Assembly (NCBI GenBank): GCA_011176685.1
Contig: DUED01000003.1
Coordinates: 21,837-61,223, forward strand
Direction: 5' to 3'
DNA from: Anaerolineae bacterium
GTDB lineage: Bacteria; Chloroflexota; Anaerolineae; Anaerolineales; Anaerolineaceae
DNA: 39,387 nucleotides
How positions within the stretch are numbered: the first letter of the stretch is position 1; every line of letters begins with the position of its first letter. The position numbers were made by a program, and so were the translations under genes. Of the stretch, positions 9,481-18,449 are shown one piece after another. Under the pieces are notes generated by a model that was not told the DNA's origin, searched no databases, and saw only the letters and a program-made list of their open reading frames with translations.

Positions 9481-10413
9481 ATGCAAGAAAACACATCATA
9501 TTAAAACATCAAATTCGATCGGTGGGTAGTAATTCTTCCAAAATAAGATTTCCCTTATCGCAGTCCCAGCAGGGTTCACAATTATCTGGCTTTTTCACCC
9601 GTCTGACGCAGTTTATTGGCTGGTGCTTTTGTTGGTATCTGCGCTCACCTGAATATCTAGTTTCGAGTGGGGAAAAGCTTTGGCAACTTTTATTATCTTC
9701 CTGCAACCCTAGCAGAGAATCTAAAAAGAGTATCTAATGATACTGATTATCAGCTTTACGATAGCAAGGCCGTAGGACCCGTTCTGGGGCTACAAACTAA
9801 ACAGCTTTTGACCCTTGGCAAGGAAAATCGCTTGCCAATGCAGGTGCTTGGGAAGGCTCTCATGTTGAATCAGCCTATGATAATTCAGTATTGGCTCTTG
9901 GTTCCATGCACAATTGATTTCACTTCTTTACTGGATCAAGCCATTCAGCGCATTAAAAACTTATATGAAGCGGGAATCCGCCCACAGGGGTTTGTGATGG
10001 TGCATAAAGCGCCACTACAAATAAAAGCTTCAGCAATCCAGGAAAACCCATAAATTTTTAAGCAGCTGCTCAAGAAGATTGGCGGCGCCGCGATCGGATT
10101 GGCTGCTATCACCGGATCACTGGTTGCCGCGATTGGAGTCGCTATAGTCGGAGGCCTTCTGATCCTTCCCGCGGGTTTGCTGGCTGCGGCTGTCATTATC
10201 GGCCCGATTCTGGTGGCTGTCATGCCTATTGATTCTTGGTTAGAGATCAACTGCTGGGATATTGCATAAATGATTGGCTGTATCTTGTTTGGGTTCTGCT
10301 CAATATCAACCACCATCATTATAGTGATTGTGATGATGTTTATCCACAATACTCCCAAACTGATACATCTCTTCTTTCAAATCACCCACTATTTTTTTAT
10401 CTTTCTTATCTGA
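9481..10413 (+). pseudogene. Decayed reading frame behind ygeY (possible membrane protein remnant)
   Basis: A well-formed ribosome binding site (AAAAAGGAG) and ATG at 9481 lead into only 7 codons before TAA. The same frame then continues, broken by several stops, through a 129-codon stretch opening with GTG at 9667, a Gly/Ala-rich hydrophobic stretch (10054-10269, IGGAAIGLAAITGSLVAA...) and a 47-codon hydrophobic stretch (10270-10413). That all these lie in one frame suggests one gene, or two adjacent ones, that decayed by nonsense changes. I cannot name the family. The 10054-10269 part is clearly GC-richer than its surroundings. Alternatively 9667-10053 alone is a small real gene. Confidence 0.35.
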
Positions 10414-10929
10414 TCTATCAATGGCTGCTGACCTGGATCCAAAGCTATCTTGATGACCGCTCTGGGGATAATTTGCTGATTAATCCCCAGTACATAATTG
10501 CCTGCAGTATGCTGTCTTTACGCTTTCTATTTTTGATCAACTTATTACGAGACAAATTTTTTCTCCTTATGGACGGTGATAGACACCACTTGAATGGGTG
10601 GTCCATTGTTTCCATAGGTGTTGGATACTAAAATAGGAAAGGCTACCCAAACAAATGAGATAATAACAGTAATCCTTGCCCGTGCAGTTCCGTATTACGG
10701 CGAACTGGAAGTTACTAAAAAATGGCTACAACAATAAATTACTTTTATAAAATTGCAAGTTTTCCAAGAGTTATAAATAATCAAGGTATTTTGTGGTATT
10801 TCTATACTTGAATCCAGCATACAAATTAAGGTAAATACACGGAATAATTGCAGTATAGTCAAAGGTCGTATAATTAATGGTTAGGCCGCATTCAAAGAGA
10901 ATTAATTTGGTTTCGTAAAGGAAAAATCA
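10414..10929. other. Intergenic region with no recognisable gene
   Basis: About 500 AT-rich bases. An 8-bp perfect hairpin, CTGGGGAT at 10462-10469 with ATCCCCAG at 10483-10490, has no T tract. GTTAGGC at 10880-10886 precedes the methyltransferase gene (see findings). Reading frames here have no ribosome binding site and no recognisable protein. Confidence 0.4.
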
Positions 10930-11490
10930 ATGGAACTGTTTCCAAACCTAGAAATAGGATTGTCCAACGGATGGATATTGATTGTCCTTTTCTTTGGGGC
11001 TTATGGAATTATGTTGATTTTCTTCCCCAAAAATGCAATTACGAGGTTGTATGACCGATCAGGTCAGAGAAAATATCCGCTACTCCGCCGCTTATTTGTA
11101 GTGATCTTTGTATTGTTATGGTTCGTTTTCATGAGTTTGACCCCCCTGAAAATTGGTGATGTAGTGTTTGTGATAGGGGTTTCCATATTTTCCCTTGGGT
11201 TGATTGGATTTTTAATTGCCCTTGATAATTTCAAAAACACTCCGGTTGATCAGCCAGTTACAAGTGGGCTCTATAGAATCTCACGGCACCCTCAGCAATT
11301 GGCCGTCTCCGTATCCTTCCTGGGGATAAGCATCGCAATAGGATCATGGCCAGCATTCGCAGTCACGATCCTTGGTGTAATTGGAGCTCATAAGAAAATC
11401 CTCGCGGAGGAGGAAGCTTGCCTGGAACAATATGGTGAGTCGTATAAGAACTATATGGAACATATTCCTCGGTATTTCTTGTTCTTCTAA
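10930..11490 (+). CDS. Isoprenylcysteine methyltransferase/PEMT-like membrane methyltransferase
   Basis: 186 aa, several membrane segments. The C-terminal half carries the family pattern of ICMT/phospholipid methyltransferase-like proteins: VTSGLYRISRHPQ followed by a hydrophobic stretch and EEEACLEQYGESYKNYMEHIPRYF, which forms the SAM-binding site at the membrane face. The N-terminal half has about three membrane helices. In bacteria the substrates of this family are mostly unknown. It stands alone, with ATG 10930 preceded by AAAGGAAA. Low-complexity flanks and possible recombination-site-like sequences on either side may mean it came in by transfer. Confidence 0.75.
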   Translation: MELFPNLEIGLSNGWILIVLFFGAYGIMLIFFPKNAITRLYDRSGQRKYPLLRRLFVVIFVLLWFVFMSLTPLKIGDVVFVIGVSIFSLGLIGFLIALDNFKNTPVDQPVTSGLYRISRHPQQLAVSVSFLGISIAIGSWPAFAVTILGVIGAHKKILAEEEACLEQYGESYKNYMEHIPRYFLFF

Positions 11491-11776
11491 GATGGTATCA
11501 AAATGATTATGGAAAAGATAGTTCACAGAATTGGTTTTGTATTTTCATTCGCATTCACCGAATCAGTAAATGCAGCTTAACAATGCGTGCACCGGATAGT
11601 GCTACTACCCCAGAAAACTGACGTGATTTGTAAAGCATCGTGCCATATATCAAGTAATTGTGCATATCCAGTCTGCCAGTAACACAAACCTTTAAACCTA
11701 GGTTTACTGCACGTTATAGTCACCATCCCTGGACGAGCAGATATTACGGTAATTAAGTAAAAGGTTTTTAAAGCTG
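11491..11776. other. Intergenic region before the orphan terminator
   Basis: About 290 bases without a gene. It holds GCTTAACAATGCGTGCACC (11575-11593), which looks like the start of an attC-type site, the palindrome AAACCTAGGTTT (11694-11705) and TGCACGTTATAG (11708-11719). No RNA gene is recognised. Confidence 0.4.
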
Positions 11777-11809
11777 AAGCTGGTGAGGAGAAACCCTCAC
11801 CAGCTTTTT
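11777..11809 (+). terminator. Strong intrinsic terminator hairpin
   Basis: AAGCTGGTGAGG (11777-11788) pairs perfectly with CCTCACCAGCTT (11795-11806) around a six-base loop, followed by TTT and AT-rich DNA. It is 287 bases past the nearest upstream gene stop, so it may end an unseen transcript or shield the purine operon from upstream transcription. Confidence 0.8.
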
Positions 11810-11815
11810 ATTAAA

Positions 11816-11832
11816 TAATTGTCGGACAATTA
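11816..11832. promoter_or_regulatory. 17-bp perfect palindrome, candidate GntR operator
   Basis: TAATTGTCGGACAATTA is a perfect palindrome around a central G, 47 bases before the 8-oxoguanine deaminase start. Its TGTC-G-GACA core has the GT..AC layout of GntR-family operators. It ends just before the TG of an extended -10 element (TGGTATTAT, 11834-11842), so a bound protein would cover the -35/spacer region. A GntR/UTRA regulator is the next gene but one. Confidence 0.65.
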
Positions 11833-11833
11833 A

Positions 11834-11842
11834 TGGTATTAT
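11834..11842 (+). promoter_or_regulatory. Extended -10 promoter of the purine catabolism operon
   Basis: TGGTATTAT matches TGnTATAAT with one mismatch and lies 37 bases before the ATG at 11880, directly downstream of the 17-bp palindrome. No -35 hexamer is convincing. Confidence 0.5.
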
Positions 11843-11879
11843 TAAGTTATTAACATTATCTCCTGGAAAGGGTTGTGGG

Positions 11880-13265
11880 ATGTCCACTCTCTTAGTGAAA
11901 AACGTGCATGTGCTGGTAACCATGGATGACCAGCGGCGAGAGGTCGAAGATGGGGGCTTGTTTGCCAGAGATGGTTTCATCGAAAAGGTCGATTTAACTT
12001 CCAGGTTACCTCAAACAGCAGATGAAATCTTTGATCTAAAAGACCATATTGTGCTTCCTGGTCTGGTTAATACTCACCATCATTTCTACCAGACACTCAC
12101 ACGGGTAGTGCCAGCAGCCCAGGATGCCAACCTGTTCAACTGGTTAAAAACGCTTTATCCTATCTGGGCGCGTATGACCCCCGAAGATATCTTCATTTCC
12201 ACCCAGACAGCACTTGCTGAGTTAGCATTATCAGGATGCACAACTGCTTCGGATCATCTGTATCTGTTCCCGAATGGTGCCAGGTTGGATGACGAGATTG
12301 AGGCAGCCCAGCAGTTAGGTTTGCGTCTGCATGCGTCTAGAGGTTCAATGAGTTTAGGGGAAAGTAAGGGTGGTTTACCGCCGGATAGTGTTGTGGATGA
12401 TGAGGATACTATTTTAAAGGACAGCCAGCGCTTGATTGAGAAATATCATGACCCCAAAGCGGGTGCTATGGTGAGAATTGTTTTAGCACCATGTTCACCT
12501 TTCAGCGTAACGGGTGAGTTGATGCGCCAGAGTGCCGCGTTAGCGCGCCAGTATGATGTTCAACTTCATACGCATTTAGCAGAAACACAAGACGAGCAGA
12601 TATTTTGCCAGGAGAAGTTTGGATATCGTCCATTTGGATATATGCAGTCACTGGACTGGGTGGGTAATGATGTCTGGTTTGCACATTCTGTCTATATCAA
12701 TGATCAGGAAATCAAGGCGTACGCAGAAACCGGATGTGGTGTTGCGCACTGCCCATCATCTAATATGCGGCTAGCTTCAGGTATTGCCCCAATCCATAAG
12801 TTCTTGCAACATGGCGTCAAAGTTGGTTTGGGGGTGGATGGCTCTGCCAGCAATGACAGTTCTCATATGTTGGAAGAAACGCGCCGGGCAATGCTTTTAG
12901 CACGCGTCCGCGCTGGAATGGAGGGTGCTTCACAGTCTGGCTCAGAAGCAATATTGATTATGAGCGCTCGCCAGACTCTTGAGCTGGCAACCAGAGGTGG
13001 CGCGGCAGTACTGGGACGCGATGACATCGGCTCTTTAGAAGCTGGAAAATGCGCTGATTTCATTGCAATCAACCTCAAGCGCTTGGATTATGCTGGTGCG
13101 CTGCATGACCCAGTTGCGGCTTTGGTTTTTTGTTCGCCACAGAAAGTGGATTACAGTGTAGTGCATGGTAGAACTATAATAAAAAAGGGTGAATTGCTAA
13201 CGTTGGACATTCAGCATCAGGTTGAACGTCATAATAAAGCCGCCGCCAGGTTATTGGAGCCATAG
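11880..13265 (+). CDS. 8-oxoguanine deaminase (AtzB/SsnA-type amidohydrolase)
   Basis: 461 aa. Zinc amidohydrolase that would deaminate 8-oxoguanine to urate. The metal ligands are HxH in NTHHHFYQTLTR (about residues 65-76), His in QLHTHLAET, His in WFAHSVY and Asp in GLGVDGSASND. The stretches SGCTTASDHLYLFPNGARLD, LHASRGSMSLG and PCSPFSVT closely match the characterised 8-oxoguanine deaminases as I recall them, and separate it from plain guanine or cytosine deaminases. It is the first gene of the operon; the regulator follows after 35 bases. Hydroxyatrazine-type deaminases are close relatives, so substrate is inferred. E. coli SsnA is a more distant cousin in the same setting. Confidence 0.9.
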   Translation: MSTLLVKNVHVLVTMDDQRREVEDGGLFARDGFIEKVDLTSRLPQTADEIFDLKDHIVLPGLVNTHHHFYQTLTRVVPAAQDANLFNWLKTLYPIWARMTPEDIFISTQTALAELALSGCTTASDHLYLFPNGARLDDEIEAAQQLGLRLHASRGSMSLGESKGGLPPDSVVDDEDTILKDSQRLIEKYHDPKAGAMVRIVLAPCSPFSVTGELMRQSAALARQYDVQLHTHLAETQDEQIFCQEKFGYRPFGYMQSLDWVGNDVWFAHSVYINDQEIKAYAETGCGVAHCPSSNMRLASGIAPIHKFLQHGVKVGLGVDGSASNDSSHMLEETRRAMLLARVRAGMEGASQSGSEAILIMSARQTLELATRGGAAVLGRDDIGSLEAGKCADFIAINLKRLDYAGALHDPVAALVFCSPQKVDYSVVHGRTIIKKGELLTLDIQHQVERHNKAAARLLEP

Positions 13266-13300
13266 GCAATCTAGAGAAATTAGTGTGTTGAGATAGTGCT

Positions 13301-14050
13301 GTGAATAAAAAAGAGGAATTGCGTCCCTTTCAGCGAATACAAATAGAATTAGTAGATTTAATTTCCAGAAAAAAAGCAGGTGAGAAATTACCATCTGAGC
13401 CCAAACTGGCAAAGACTCTGCGCGTTTCGCGTTCAACACTAAGGGAAGCTATGCGTACGTTTGAAGCCCAGGGTATTATCTGCCGCAGGCAGGGGCAGGG
13501 CACATTTGTTGTGAAAAAAGATAAGGTTATCGAGACGGGCTTAGAAGTGCTGGAAAGCATCGAGACCCTGGCGGGAAAGATTGGTCTGGTTGTAACAATG
13601 GGTGAGTTAGAAATTTCGTTGATAGAAGCGAAAGACAGCATGGCAGAACTGATGGGTACCTCTACGGGCGATGAATTAACGATGGTTTCCCGCGTCATCC
13701 TTGCCGAAAGACGGCCGGTTGCGTATCTGGTTGACATCCTACCGCAGGATATTCTTGCAAAGCAGGAGCTTGATGGTACTTTCAGTGGATCTGTATTGGA
13801 TTGGCTTTTGAAACGCGGATCACTACAATTAGAAAAGTCAACCACGAATATCCAATCTGTTTATGCAAGCAAAAAAATTGCCCGGTCGCTTCAAATCCGA
13901 AAAGGTGATTCTTTATTAATGTTTGAAGCCGATCTGTATGATCATGCTGGCAGGGTGATTGATCATTCTGTGAGCTATTTTCTCCCGGGTTATTTTCGGT
14001 TTTCAATCGTCAGGAAGGTTGGTAAAATGGAAAAACGAATGTCTAATTAA
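13301..14050 (+). CDS. GntR/HutC-family (UTRA) transcriptional regulator
   Basis: 249 aa. N-terminal winged helix-turn-helix of GntR type, about residues 10-70, with [23 protein letters not shown], then [10 protein letters not shown]. The C-terminal part, about 90-245, is a UTRA ligand domain (for example [21 protein letters not shown] and [19 protein letters not shown]). GTG start at 13301; the ribosome site is weak, so it may be coupled to the deaminase gene. As it lies inside the operon, it most likely controls the operon through the 17-bp palindrome at 11816, with a purine or ureide intermediate as ligand; this is inference. Confidence 0.9.
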   Translation: MNKKEELRPFQRIQIELVDLISRKKAGEKLPSEPKLAKTLRVSRSTLREAMRTFEAQGIICRRQGQGTFVVKKDKVIETGLEVLESIETLAGKIGLVVTMGELEISLIEAKDSMAELMGTSTGDELTMVSRVILAERRPVAYLVDILPQDILAKQELDGTFSGSVLDWLLKRGSLQLEKSTTNIQSVYASKKIARSLQIRKGDSLLMFEADLYDHAGRVIDHSVSYFLPGYFRFSIVRKVGKMEKRMSN

Positions 14051-14084
14051 AATAATTTGGATAAAAAAGAATTGGAGGTAAAAA

Positions 14085-15038
14085 ATGCGTAGTTTTTTAG
14101 GTCGTGACATACTTTCTCTCAAAGATTTCGAAAGGCCAGAGTTCTTCCGTTTATTTGAAGTGTCAGTAAAGATGGAAGAGATTGTCCGCAGCAGATAAAG
14201 TGTGGATCTGCTTAGTGAAAAGATTCTGGTGACTGCTTTCTATCAACCCAGGACACGAACGAGGTTAGCGCATGAAGCTGCGATGCACCGTTAGGGTGGG
14301 CATGTGACCGGGTTTTCAGATGTAAAAATGACCCGTGCCGGTGACTGGTATCAGGAATCTATTAAAGACACCGTTAAGATGCTGGAGTATTACGGGGATG
14401 CAATTGTCATGCGGCATTTCCAACAGGGTGCACCTGCGGAAGCGGCGAAATGGGCGAGTGTGCCTGTTATCAATGCAGGGGATGGTTGGGGTGAGCATCC
14501 GACACAGGTATTAACGGATCTCTACACCATTTTACAGGAAATGGGCACTATTGACGGATTAACTTTTTTATGCATTGTAGATATGCGCATGCGTACAATG
14601 CACTCGATATCATATGCCCTGACTAAATTCGATACCGAAGTGTATTATGTCTCTCCACCGGAAATGTCCCTTACCAAGGAATTTAAAAAAGAACAAAAAG
14701 AATATAACCTTCGCTTTTTTGAAGCAGACCATGTAGCGGACGTGATAGATAAAGCTGATGTGATTTATATGGAACCGGTTGTGCAGCCTGATTACACAAA
14801 AGCTCGTCAGGAAGCATCTAAAGAACACGATTTAACCCCGGACAATTCCAAGATTACACGAAAACTTCTAAAGGAAAAAGCAAAGCGAGAGGCCATTATT
14901 CTCCATTCGCTTCCACGCATGGATGAGCTACCGCCGGATGTGGATAAGACTCAGCACGCACGCTATTGGGAAGAAGCTTTTAATGGTGTCGTGATGCGCA
15001 TGGCGATCCTGGCATTACTCTTGGGAGCAATGGAATAA
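14085..15038 (+). pseudogene. Broken aspartate/ornithine carbamoyltransferase (PyrB-like)
   Basis: ATG at 14085 follows a good site (TTGGAGGT). The frame is homologous to ATCase from end to end but carries TAA at 14196-14198 and TAG at 14292-14294, with no frameshift. The second stop sits where relatives have Leu in AMHRLGG. The carbamoyl-phosphate motif STRTR is altered to PRTRTR, which loses the key Ser, and HPLPR is HSLPR. HPTQVLTDLYTI is intact. A 244-codon piece from GTG 14304 could still be translated but would lack the carbamoyl-phosphate domain. The downstream YgeW-like gene has its own strong ribosome site. A nonfunctional paralog is the simplest reading; sequencing error would have to strike several times. 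Confidence 0.9.
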
Positions 15039-15124
15039 TTATTTAACGGGTGGAATTTCCCCATTTGCATCTGTCTTTATGGAAGGAATTGCCATCCGTA
15101 TGATCGTAAAAAAGGAGGTAGTGT

Positions 15125-16105
15125 ATGAAAACATTTCTTCACGGGCGTGATCTGATTGGTGATCTCGATTTCAGTAAAGAGGAAGTCGAGACTGTTTTGG
15201 ATGTGGCTTTTAACCTGAAGCGTAAACGTGCTCTGAACGAACCACATCCCTATCTGCGTGATAAGGTGCTGGCGATGTTGTTCTTTTTCAGCAGCACCCG
15301 CACACGCGGTTCTTTTGAAGCCGGAATGGCACAGCTGGGAGGGCACGCTGCATTTATTGAAAGTAGAACCACGCAGATTTCACATGGGGATACAGCTAAG
15401 GAAATCGGTGAAATATTTGGGCGATACTTTGATGGGATTGCCATTCGGCATTGTGATTGGGATGTAGGGAATGCTTATCTTAATTATGTGGCAAGTTCTT
15501 CTCGTGTACCTGTTTTAAACATGCAGTGTGAAATTTTTCATCCCTTCCAATGTCTGGCGGATTTGATGACCATAATTGAAAAAAAGGGTAGAGACCTGCG
15601 TGGCAAGAAAATGGTTGTTTCCTGGGCATATGCGGAGTCCTATTCCAAACCCATCTCTGTTCCGCAAAGCTTGATTTTACAGATGCCACGATTTGGTTTG
15701 GATGTAGTACTAGCACATCCGCCTGAATTCAATTTAATGCCGGATATTATGGATCAAGCACAATCCCTGGCAAAGAAACACAAAACCAGTTTTGAAATCG
15801 TGCATGATATGGATAAAGCTTTCAAAGATGCTGACATTATCTATGCCAAGTCGTGGGGTCCACTAGTGCATACCGCTGATCCGAAAGAGGGCGAAAACAT
15901 CACGAAACAATACAGTGATTGGATTACTGATGAACGCCGAATGAAGCTGGCGAAAGAAGATGCGATTTATATGCATCCGTTGCCGGCGGATAGGAATATT
16001 GAAGTCATGGATGCAGTGATCGATGGCCAGCAGTCGGTAGTATATGATGAGGCGGAAAACCGCTTACATGTACAAAAAGCAGTGATGTCATTAACAATGG
16101 GATAG
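15125..16105 (+). CDS. ygeW: YgeW-like (knotted) carbamoyltransferase
   Basis: 326 aa. Carbamoyltransferase with the phosphate-binding STRTR at 57-61, QISHGDTAKE after it, HPFQCLADL for carbamoyl phosphate and a closing MHPLPADR. WAYAESYSKPISVPQ and YAKSWGPL match E. coli YgeW better than ornithine or aspartate carbamoyltransferases; YgeW belongs to the knotted transcarbamylases and lacks the usual amino-acid loop. In purine clusters it is thought to run in reverse, splitting a ureido compound to carbamoyl phosphate. The site AAAAAGGAGGT is the strongest of the cluster. Carbamate kinase starts 5 bases after its stop, which fits direct use of carbamoyl phosphate for ATP. Confidence 0.88.
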   Translation: MKTFLHGRDLIGDLDFSKEEVETVLDVAFNLKRKRALNEPHPYLRDKVLAMLFFFSSTRTRGSFEAGMAQLGGHAAFIESRTTQISHGDTAKEIGEIFGRYFDGIAIRHCDWDVGNAYLNYVASSSRVPVLNMQCEIFHPFQCLADLMTIIEKKGRDLRGKKMVVSWAYAESYSKPISVPQSLILQMPRFGLDVVLAHPPEFNLMPDIMDQAQSLAKKHKTSFEIVHDMDKAFKDADIIYAKSWGPLVHTADPKEGENITKQYSDWITDERRMKLAKEDAIYMHPLPADRNIEVMDAVIDGQQSVVYDEAENRLHVQKAVMSLTMG

Positions 16106-16110
16106 GAGCT

Positions 16111-17067
16111 ATGGAGAAAAAAGTTGCAGTAGTAGCGATTGGTGGAAATTCTCTAATTAAAGATAAAACAAAAGTATCAATTGGAGAACAATACCAGGCG
16201 GCAAAAGAGACTACCTATCATATTGCCGACATGATTGAAGGCGGTTGGGATGTGGCTATTGGCCATGGAAATGGGCCTCAGGTTGGTTTCATTCTTCGCC
16301 GTTCAGAGATTGCCCATCGTACAGCAGGTATGCATGAGTTGCCTCTAGATGTGTGCGGCGCTGACAGTCAGGGGGCGATTGGTTATGCCTTGCAGCAGAC
16401 TCTGCAAAATGAGCTTAGCCGGCGCGGAATTCAAAAGCAGGCAGTCACCGTGGTAACACAGGTACGTGTGGATGAGCAGGATCAAGCCTTCAAGAATCCG
16501 ACAAAACCTATTGGTGGCTTTATGGAAGAAGCACAAGCGAATAAGCGTGCCAAGGAATTGGATTGGAATATTGTGGAGGATGCTGGACGTGGATGGCGTA
16601 GGGTCGTTCCGTCGCCTTTACCGCAGGAAGTCGTGGAATTGAAATCTGTGAAAACCCTTATTGATAGCGGAATTGTGGTTATAACGGTGGGTGGCGGGGG
16701 TATTCCGGTTGTCAAGAAGAATGAGATTGGTTATGTGGGTGTAGCAGCTGTGATTGATAAGGACTATGCCAGCAGCTTGCTTGCGCGGGAGATCAAAGCA
16801 GACCTGCTTGTAATTTCAACGGCGGTAGAAAAAGTTGCGCTAGATTTTGGCAAACCTAACCAGCAGTGGCTGGATAGAGTTACTCTTTCTGAAGCTAAAA
16901 AATATCTTACTGAAGGTAAACATTTCGCTAAGGGTTCTATGTCACCCAAGATCCAAGCCATTATTTGGTATCTGGAAGCTGGAGGAAAACGGGCGATTGT
17001 CACAAATCCTGAGAACATCGGACGTGCCCTAAAAGGAGAAACAGGGACCGAAATTGTTCCAGATTGA
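16111..17067 (+). CDS. arcC: Carbamate kinase
   Basis: 318 aa. Makes ATP from carbamoyl phosphate and ADP. Amino-acid kinase fold motifs: VVAIGGNSLIK at the N-terminus, AIGHGNGPQVG, LPLDVCGADSQGAIGY, VITVGGGGIPV, IDKDYASSLLA and KHFAKGSMSPKIQA. Length and motifs are normal. It begins 5 bases after the YgeW-like gene with the site ATAGGAGC, so the two are almost surely made together. It is the energy-yielding last step of the proposed pathway. Confidence 0.97.
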   Translation: MEKKVAVVAIGGNSLIKDKTKVSIGEQYQAAKETTYHIADMIEGGWDVAIGHGNGPQVGFILRRSEIAHRTAGMHELPLDVCGADSQGAIGYALQQTLQNELSRRGIQKQAVTVVTQVRVDEQDQAFKNPTKPIGGFMEEAQANKRAKELDWNIVEDAGRGWRRVVPSPLPQEVVELKSVKTLIDSGIVVITVGGGGIPVVKKNEIGYVGVAAVIDKDYASSLLAREIKADLLVISTAVEKVALDFGKPNQQWLDRVTLSEAKKYLTEGKHFAKGSMSPKIQAIIWYLEAGGKRAIVTNPENIGRALKGETGTEIVPD

Positions 17068-17177
17068 AATTACATAATTAAAAAATAAGAATCAAAAAGA
17101 TTTAAAGGAAAATTTCTCTTTAGATTTTCTTGAAGTATAGCAGGATCATATTATCGATGTTGTATGGAAGGTAAATT

Positions 17178-18422
17178 ATGGGAATCTATAATGGTTATCA
17201 GTGCTCTATATGTAATGCAATCTTTCAACCCGATGAAAATATTTATGTCTGTCCACATGATGGGGGTAATCTGGATGTCCTTCTGGATGTAAATGAAATC
17301 AGGAAAAGTGATAGCAAGCAAAGAATTCTGAATTCCACTGAAGCTTCTATCTGGAGATATCTGCCGCTCTTACCAATTGGTGAACCAGGCGGACAAGGGA
17401 CGCCTTTGAGGGTGGTGGGCTGGACGCCGGTATTTACAACTAAACGGCTGCAAGCCGAGCTTGAAATTGAACGGCTATGGATAAAAGATGAGAGTAGAAA
17501 TCCTACGGCATCTTTTAAAGACCGTGCCAGCGCTGTCGTGGTTGCACGTGCACGTGAGATTGGCGCTGAATTTGTGGTGACTGCCTCTACTGGGAATGCA
17601 GGAGCAGCTTTGGCGGGCATGGCTGCAGCTGTGGGACAAAAAGCAATAATTTTTGCGCCGCGCACAGCTCCGCAGGCAAAGATTGCGCAGCTTTTAGTTT
17701 ATGGTGCTAGGGTCATTCTTGTAAATGGAAGCTATGACCAGGCATTTGACCTCTCTGTAAAAGCTTCGGAAGAGTATGGCTGGTACTGCCGCAATACAGG
17801 ATATAATCCTTTTACTGCTGAGGGGAAGAAAACAGCCGCTTTCGAAATCTGGGAACAGGTACTTATTAGTAAAAAGGAGTTAAAGAAAAATTTATGTGTA
17901 TTTGTTTCAGTTGGAGATGGAAATATTATATCTGGATTACATAAAGGTTTTAAGGATTTAAAGGCACTAGGTTGGCTTGCGACCATGCCCCGTATTTTTG
18001 GAGTCCAGTCAAAGGGTTCAGCCGCGATCTCAAATGCATTTATAGCTGGCACTGAGGATATCGAACCAGTCCATTCGGAAACACTTGCGGATAGCATTTC
18101 GGTCGATCTGCCGCGTGATGGGGTACGAGCATTACGCGCGGCTAGGGAAACTGGTGGAGCTTATATCCTGGTCACAGATAATGAAATCCTAGGTGCAATA
18201 AGAGGTTTGGGAAAATCGGGTATTTTTGCAGAACCAGCTGGGGCAGCTGCTTATGCTGGAGTTGTCAATGCAAGGAAAGAGGGTATTATTGGGTCGGATG
18301 ATCCTGTTCTGGCACTTGTAACAGGTAGTGGTTTGAAGGATATTCGCTCTGCGATGCAGGCTGTTGCTAAGGCACCTATAATAGAGCCAAATCTCAAGGC
18401 CTTAAAGAAAATTATCCAGTAA
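17178..18422 (+). CDS. Threonine synthase-like PLP enzyme
   Basis: 414 aa, fold-type II PLP family. A zinc-ribbon-like start (CSIC near residue 9, VCPHDGG near 30) precedes the catalytic core. The PLP lysine is in NPTASFKDRAS and the phosphate loop in TASTGNAGAALAGMAAA. The C-terminus includes FAEPAGAAAYAGVV and VTGSGLKD. By sequence it is a threonine synthase relative, but several ammonia lyases share this fold. Placed in a ureide operon with carbamate kinase and no threonine genes, it may act as a 2,3-diaminopropionate-type lyase (the YgeX role). That is inference. GGAAGGT precedes ATG 17178. Confidence 0.8.
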   Translation: MGIYNGYQCSICNAIFQPDENIYVCPHDGGNLDVLLDVNEIRKSDSKQRILNSTEASIWRYLPLLPIGEPGGQGTPLRVVGWTPVFTTKRLQAELEIERLWIKDESRNPTASFKDRASAVVVARAREIGAEFVVTASTGNAGAALAGMAAAVGQKAIIFAPRTAPQAKIAQLLVYGARVILVNGSYDQAFDLSVKASEEYGWYCRNTGYNPFTAEGKKTAAFEIWEQVLISKKELKKNLCVFVSVGDGNIISGLHKGFKDLKALGWLATMPRIFGVQSKGSAAISNAFIAGTEDIEPVHSETLADSISVDLPRDGVRALRAARETGGAYILVTDNEILGAIRGLGKSGIFAEPAGAAAYAGVVNARKEGIIGSDDPVLALVTGSGLKDIRSAMQAVAKAPIIEPNLKALKKIIQ

Positions 18423-18449
18423 TAAGGATATATTATTAAGAAATAAATT

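Noticed and set aside
9509-9706. Minus-strand 65-codon frame with a CEPCWDCDKG motif
   Set aside because: No ribosome binding site, no neighbour, and it overlaps the decayed plus-strand frame. Cysteine pairs alone do not support a gene.
10236-10631. 131-codon plus-strand frame after the decayed region
   Set aside because: It starts at TTG without a ribosome site, is compositionally like AT-rich noncoding DNA, and overlaps the hydrophobic frame in 10054-10413.
14292-14294. TAG in the PyrB-like frame as a pyrrolysine codon
   Set aside because: A TAA stop interrupts the same frame 93 bases upstream, catalytic motifs are also damaged, and the position is normally Leu. TAG is also used as a plain stop, for example by folD and tdk.
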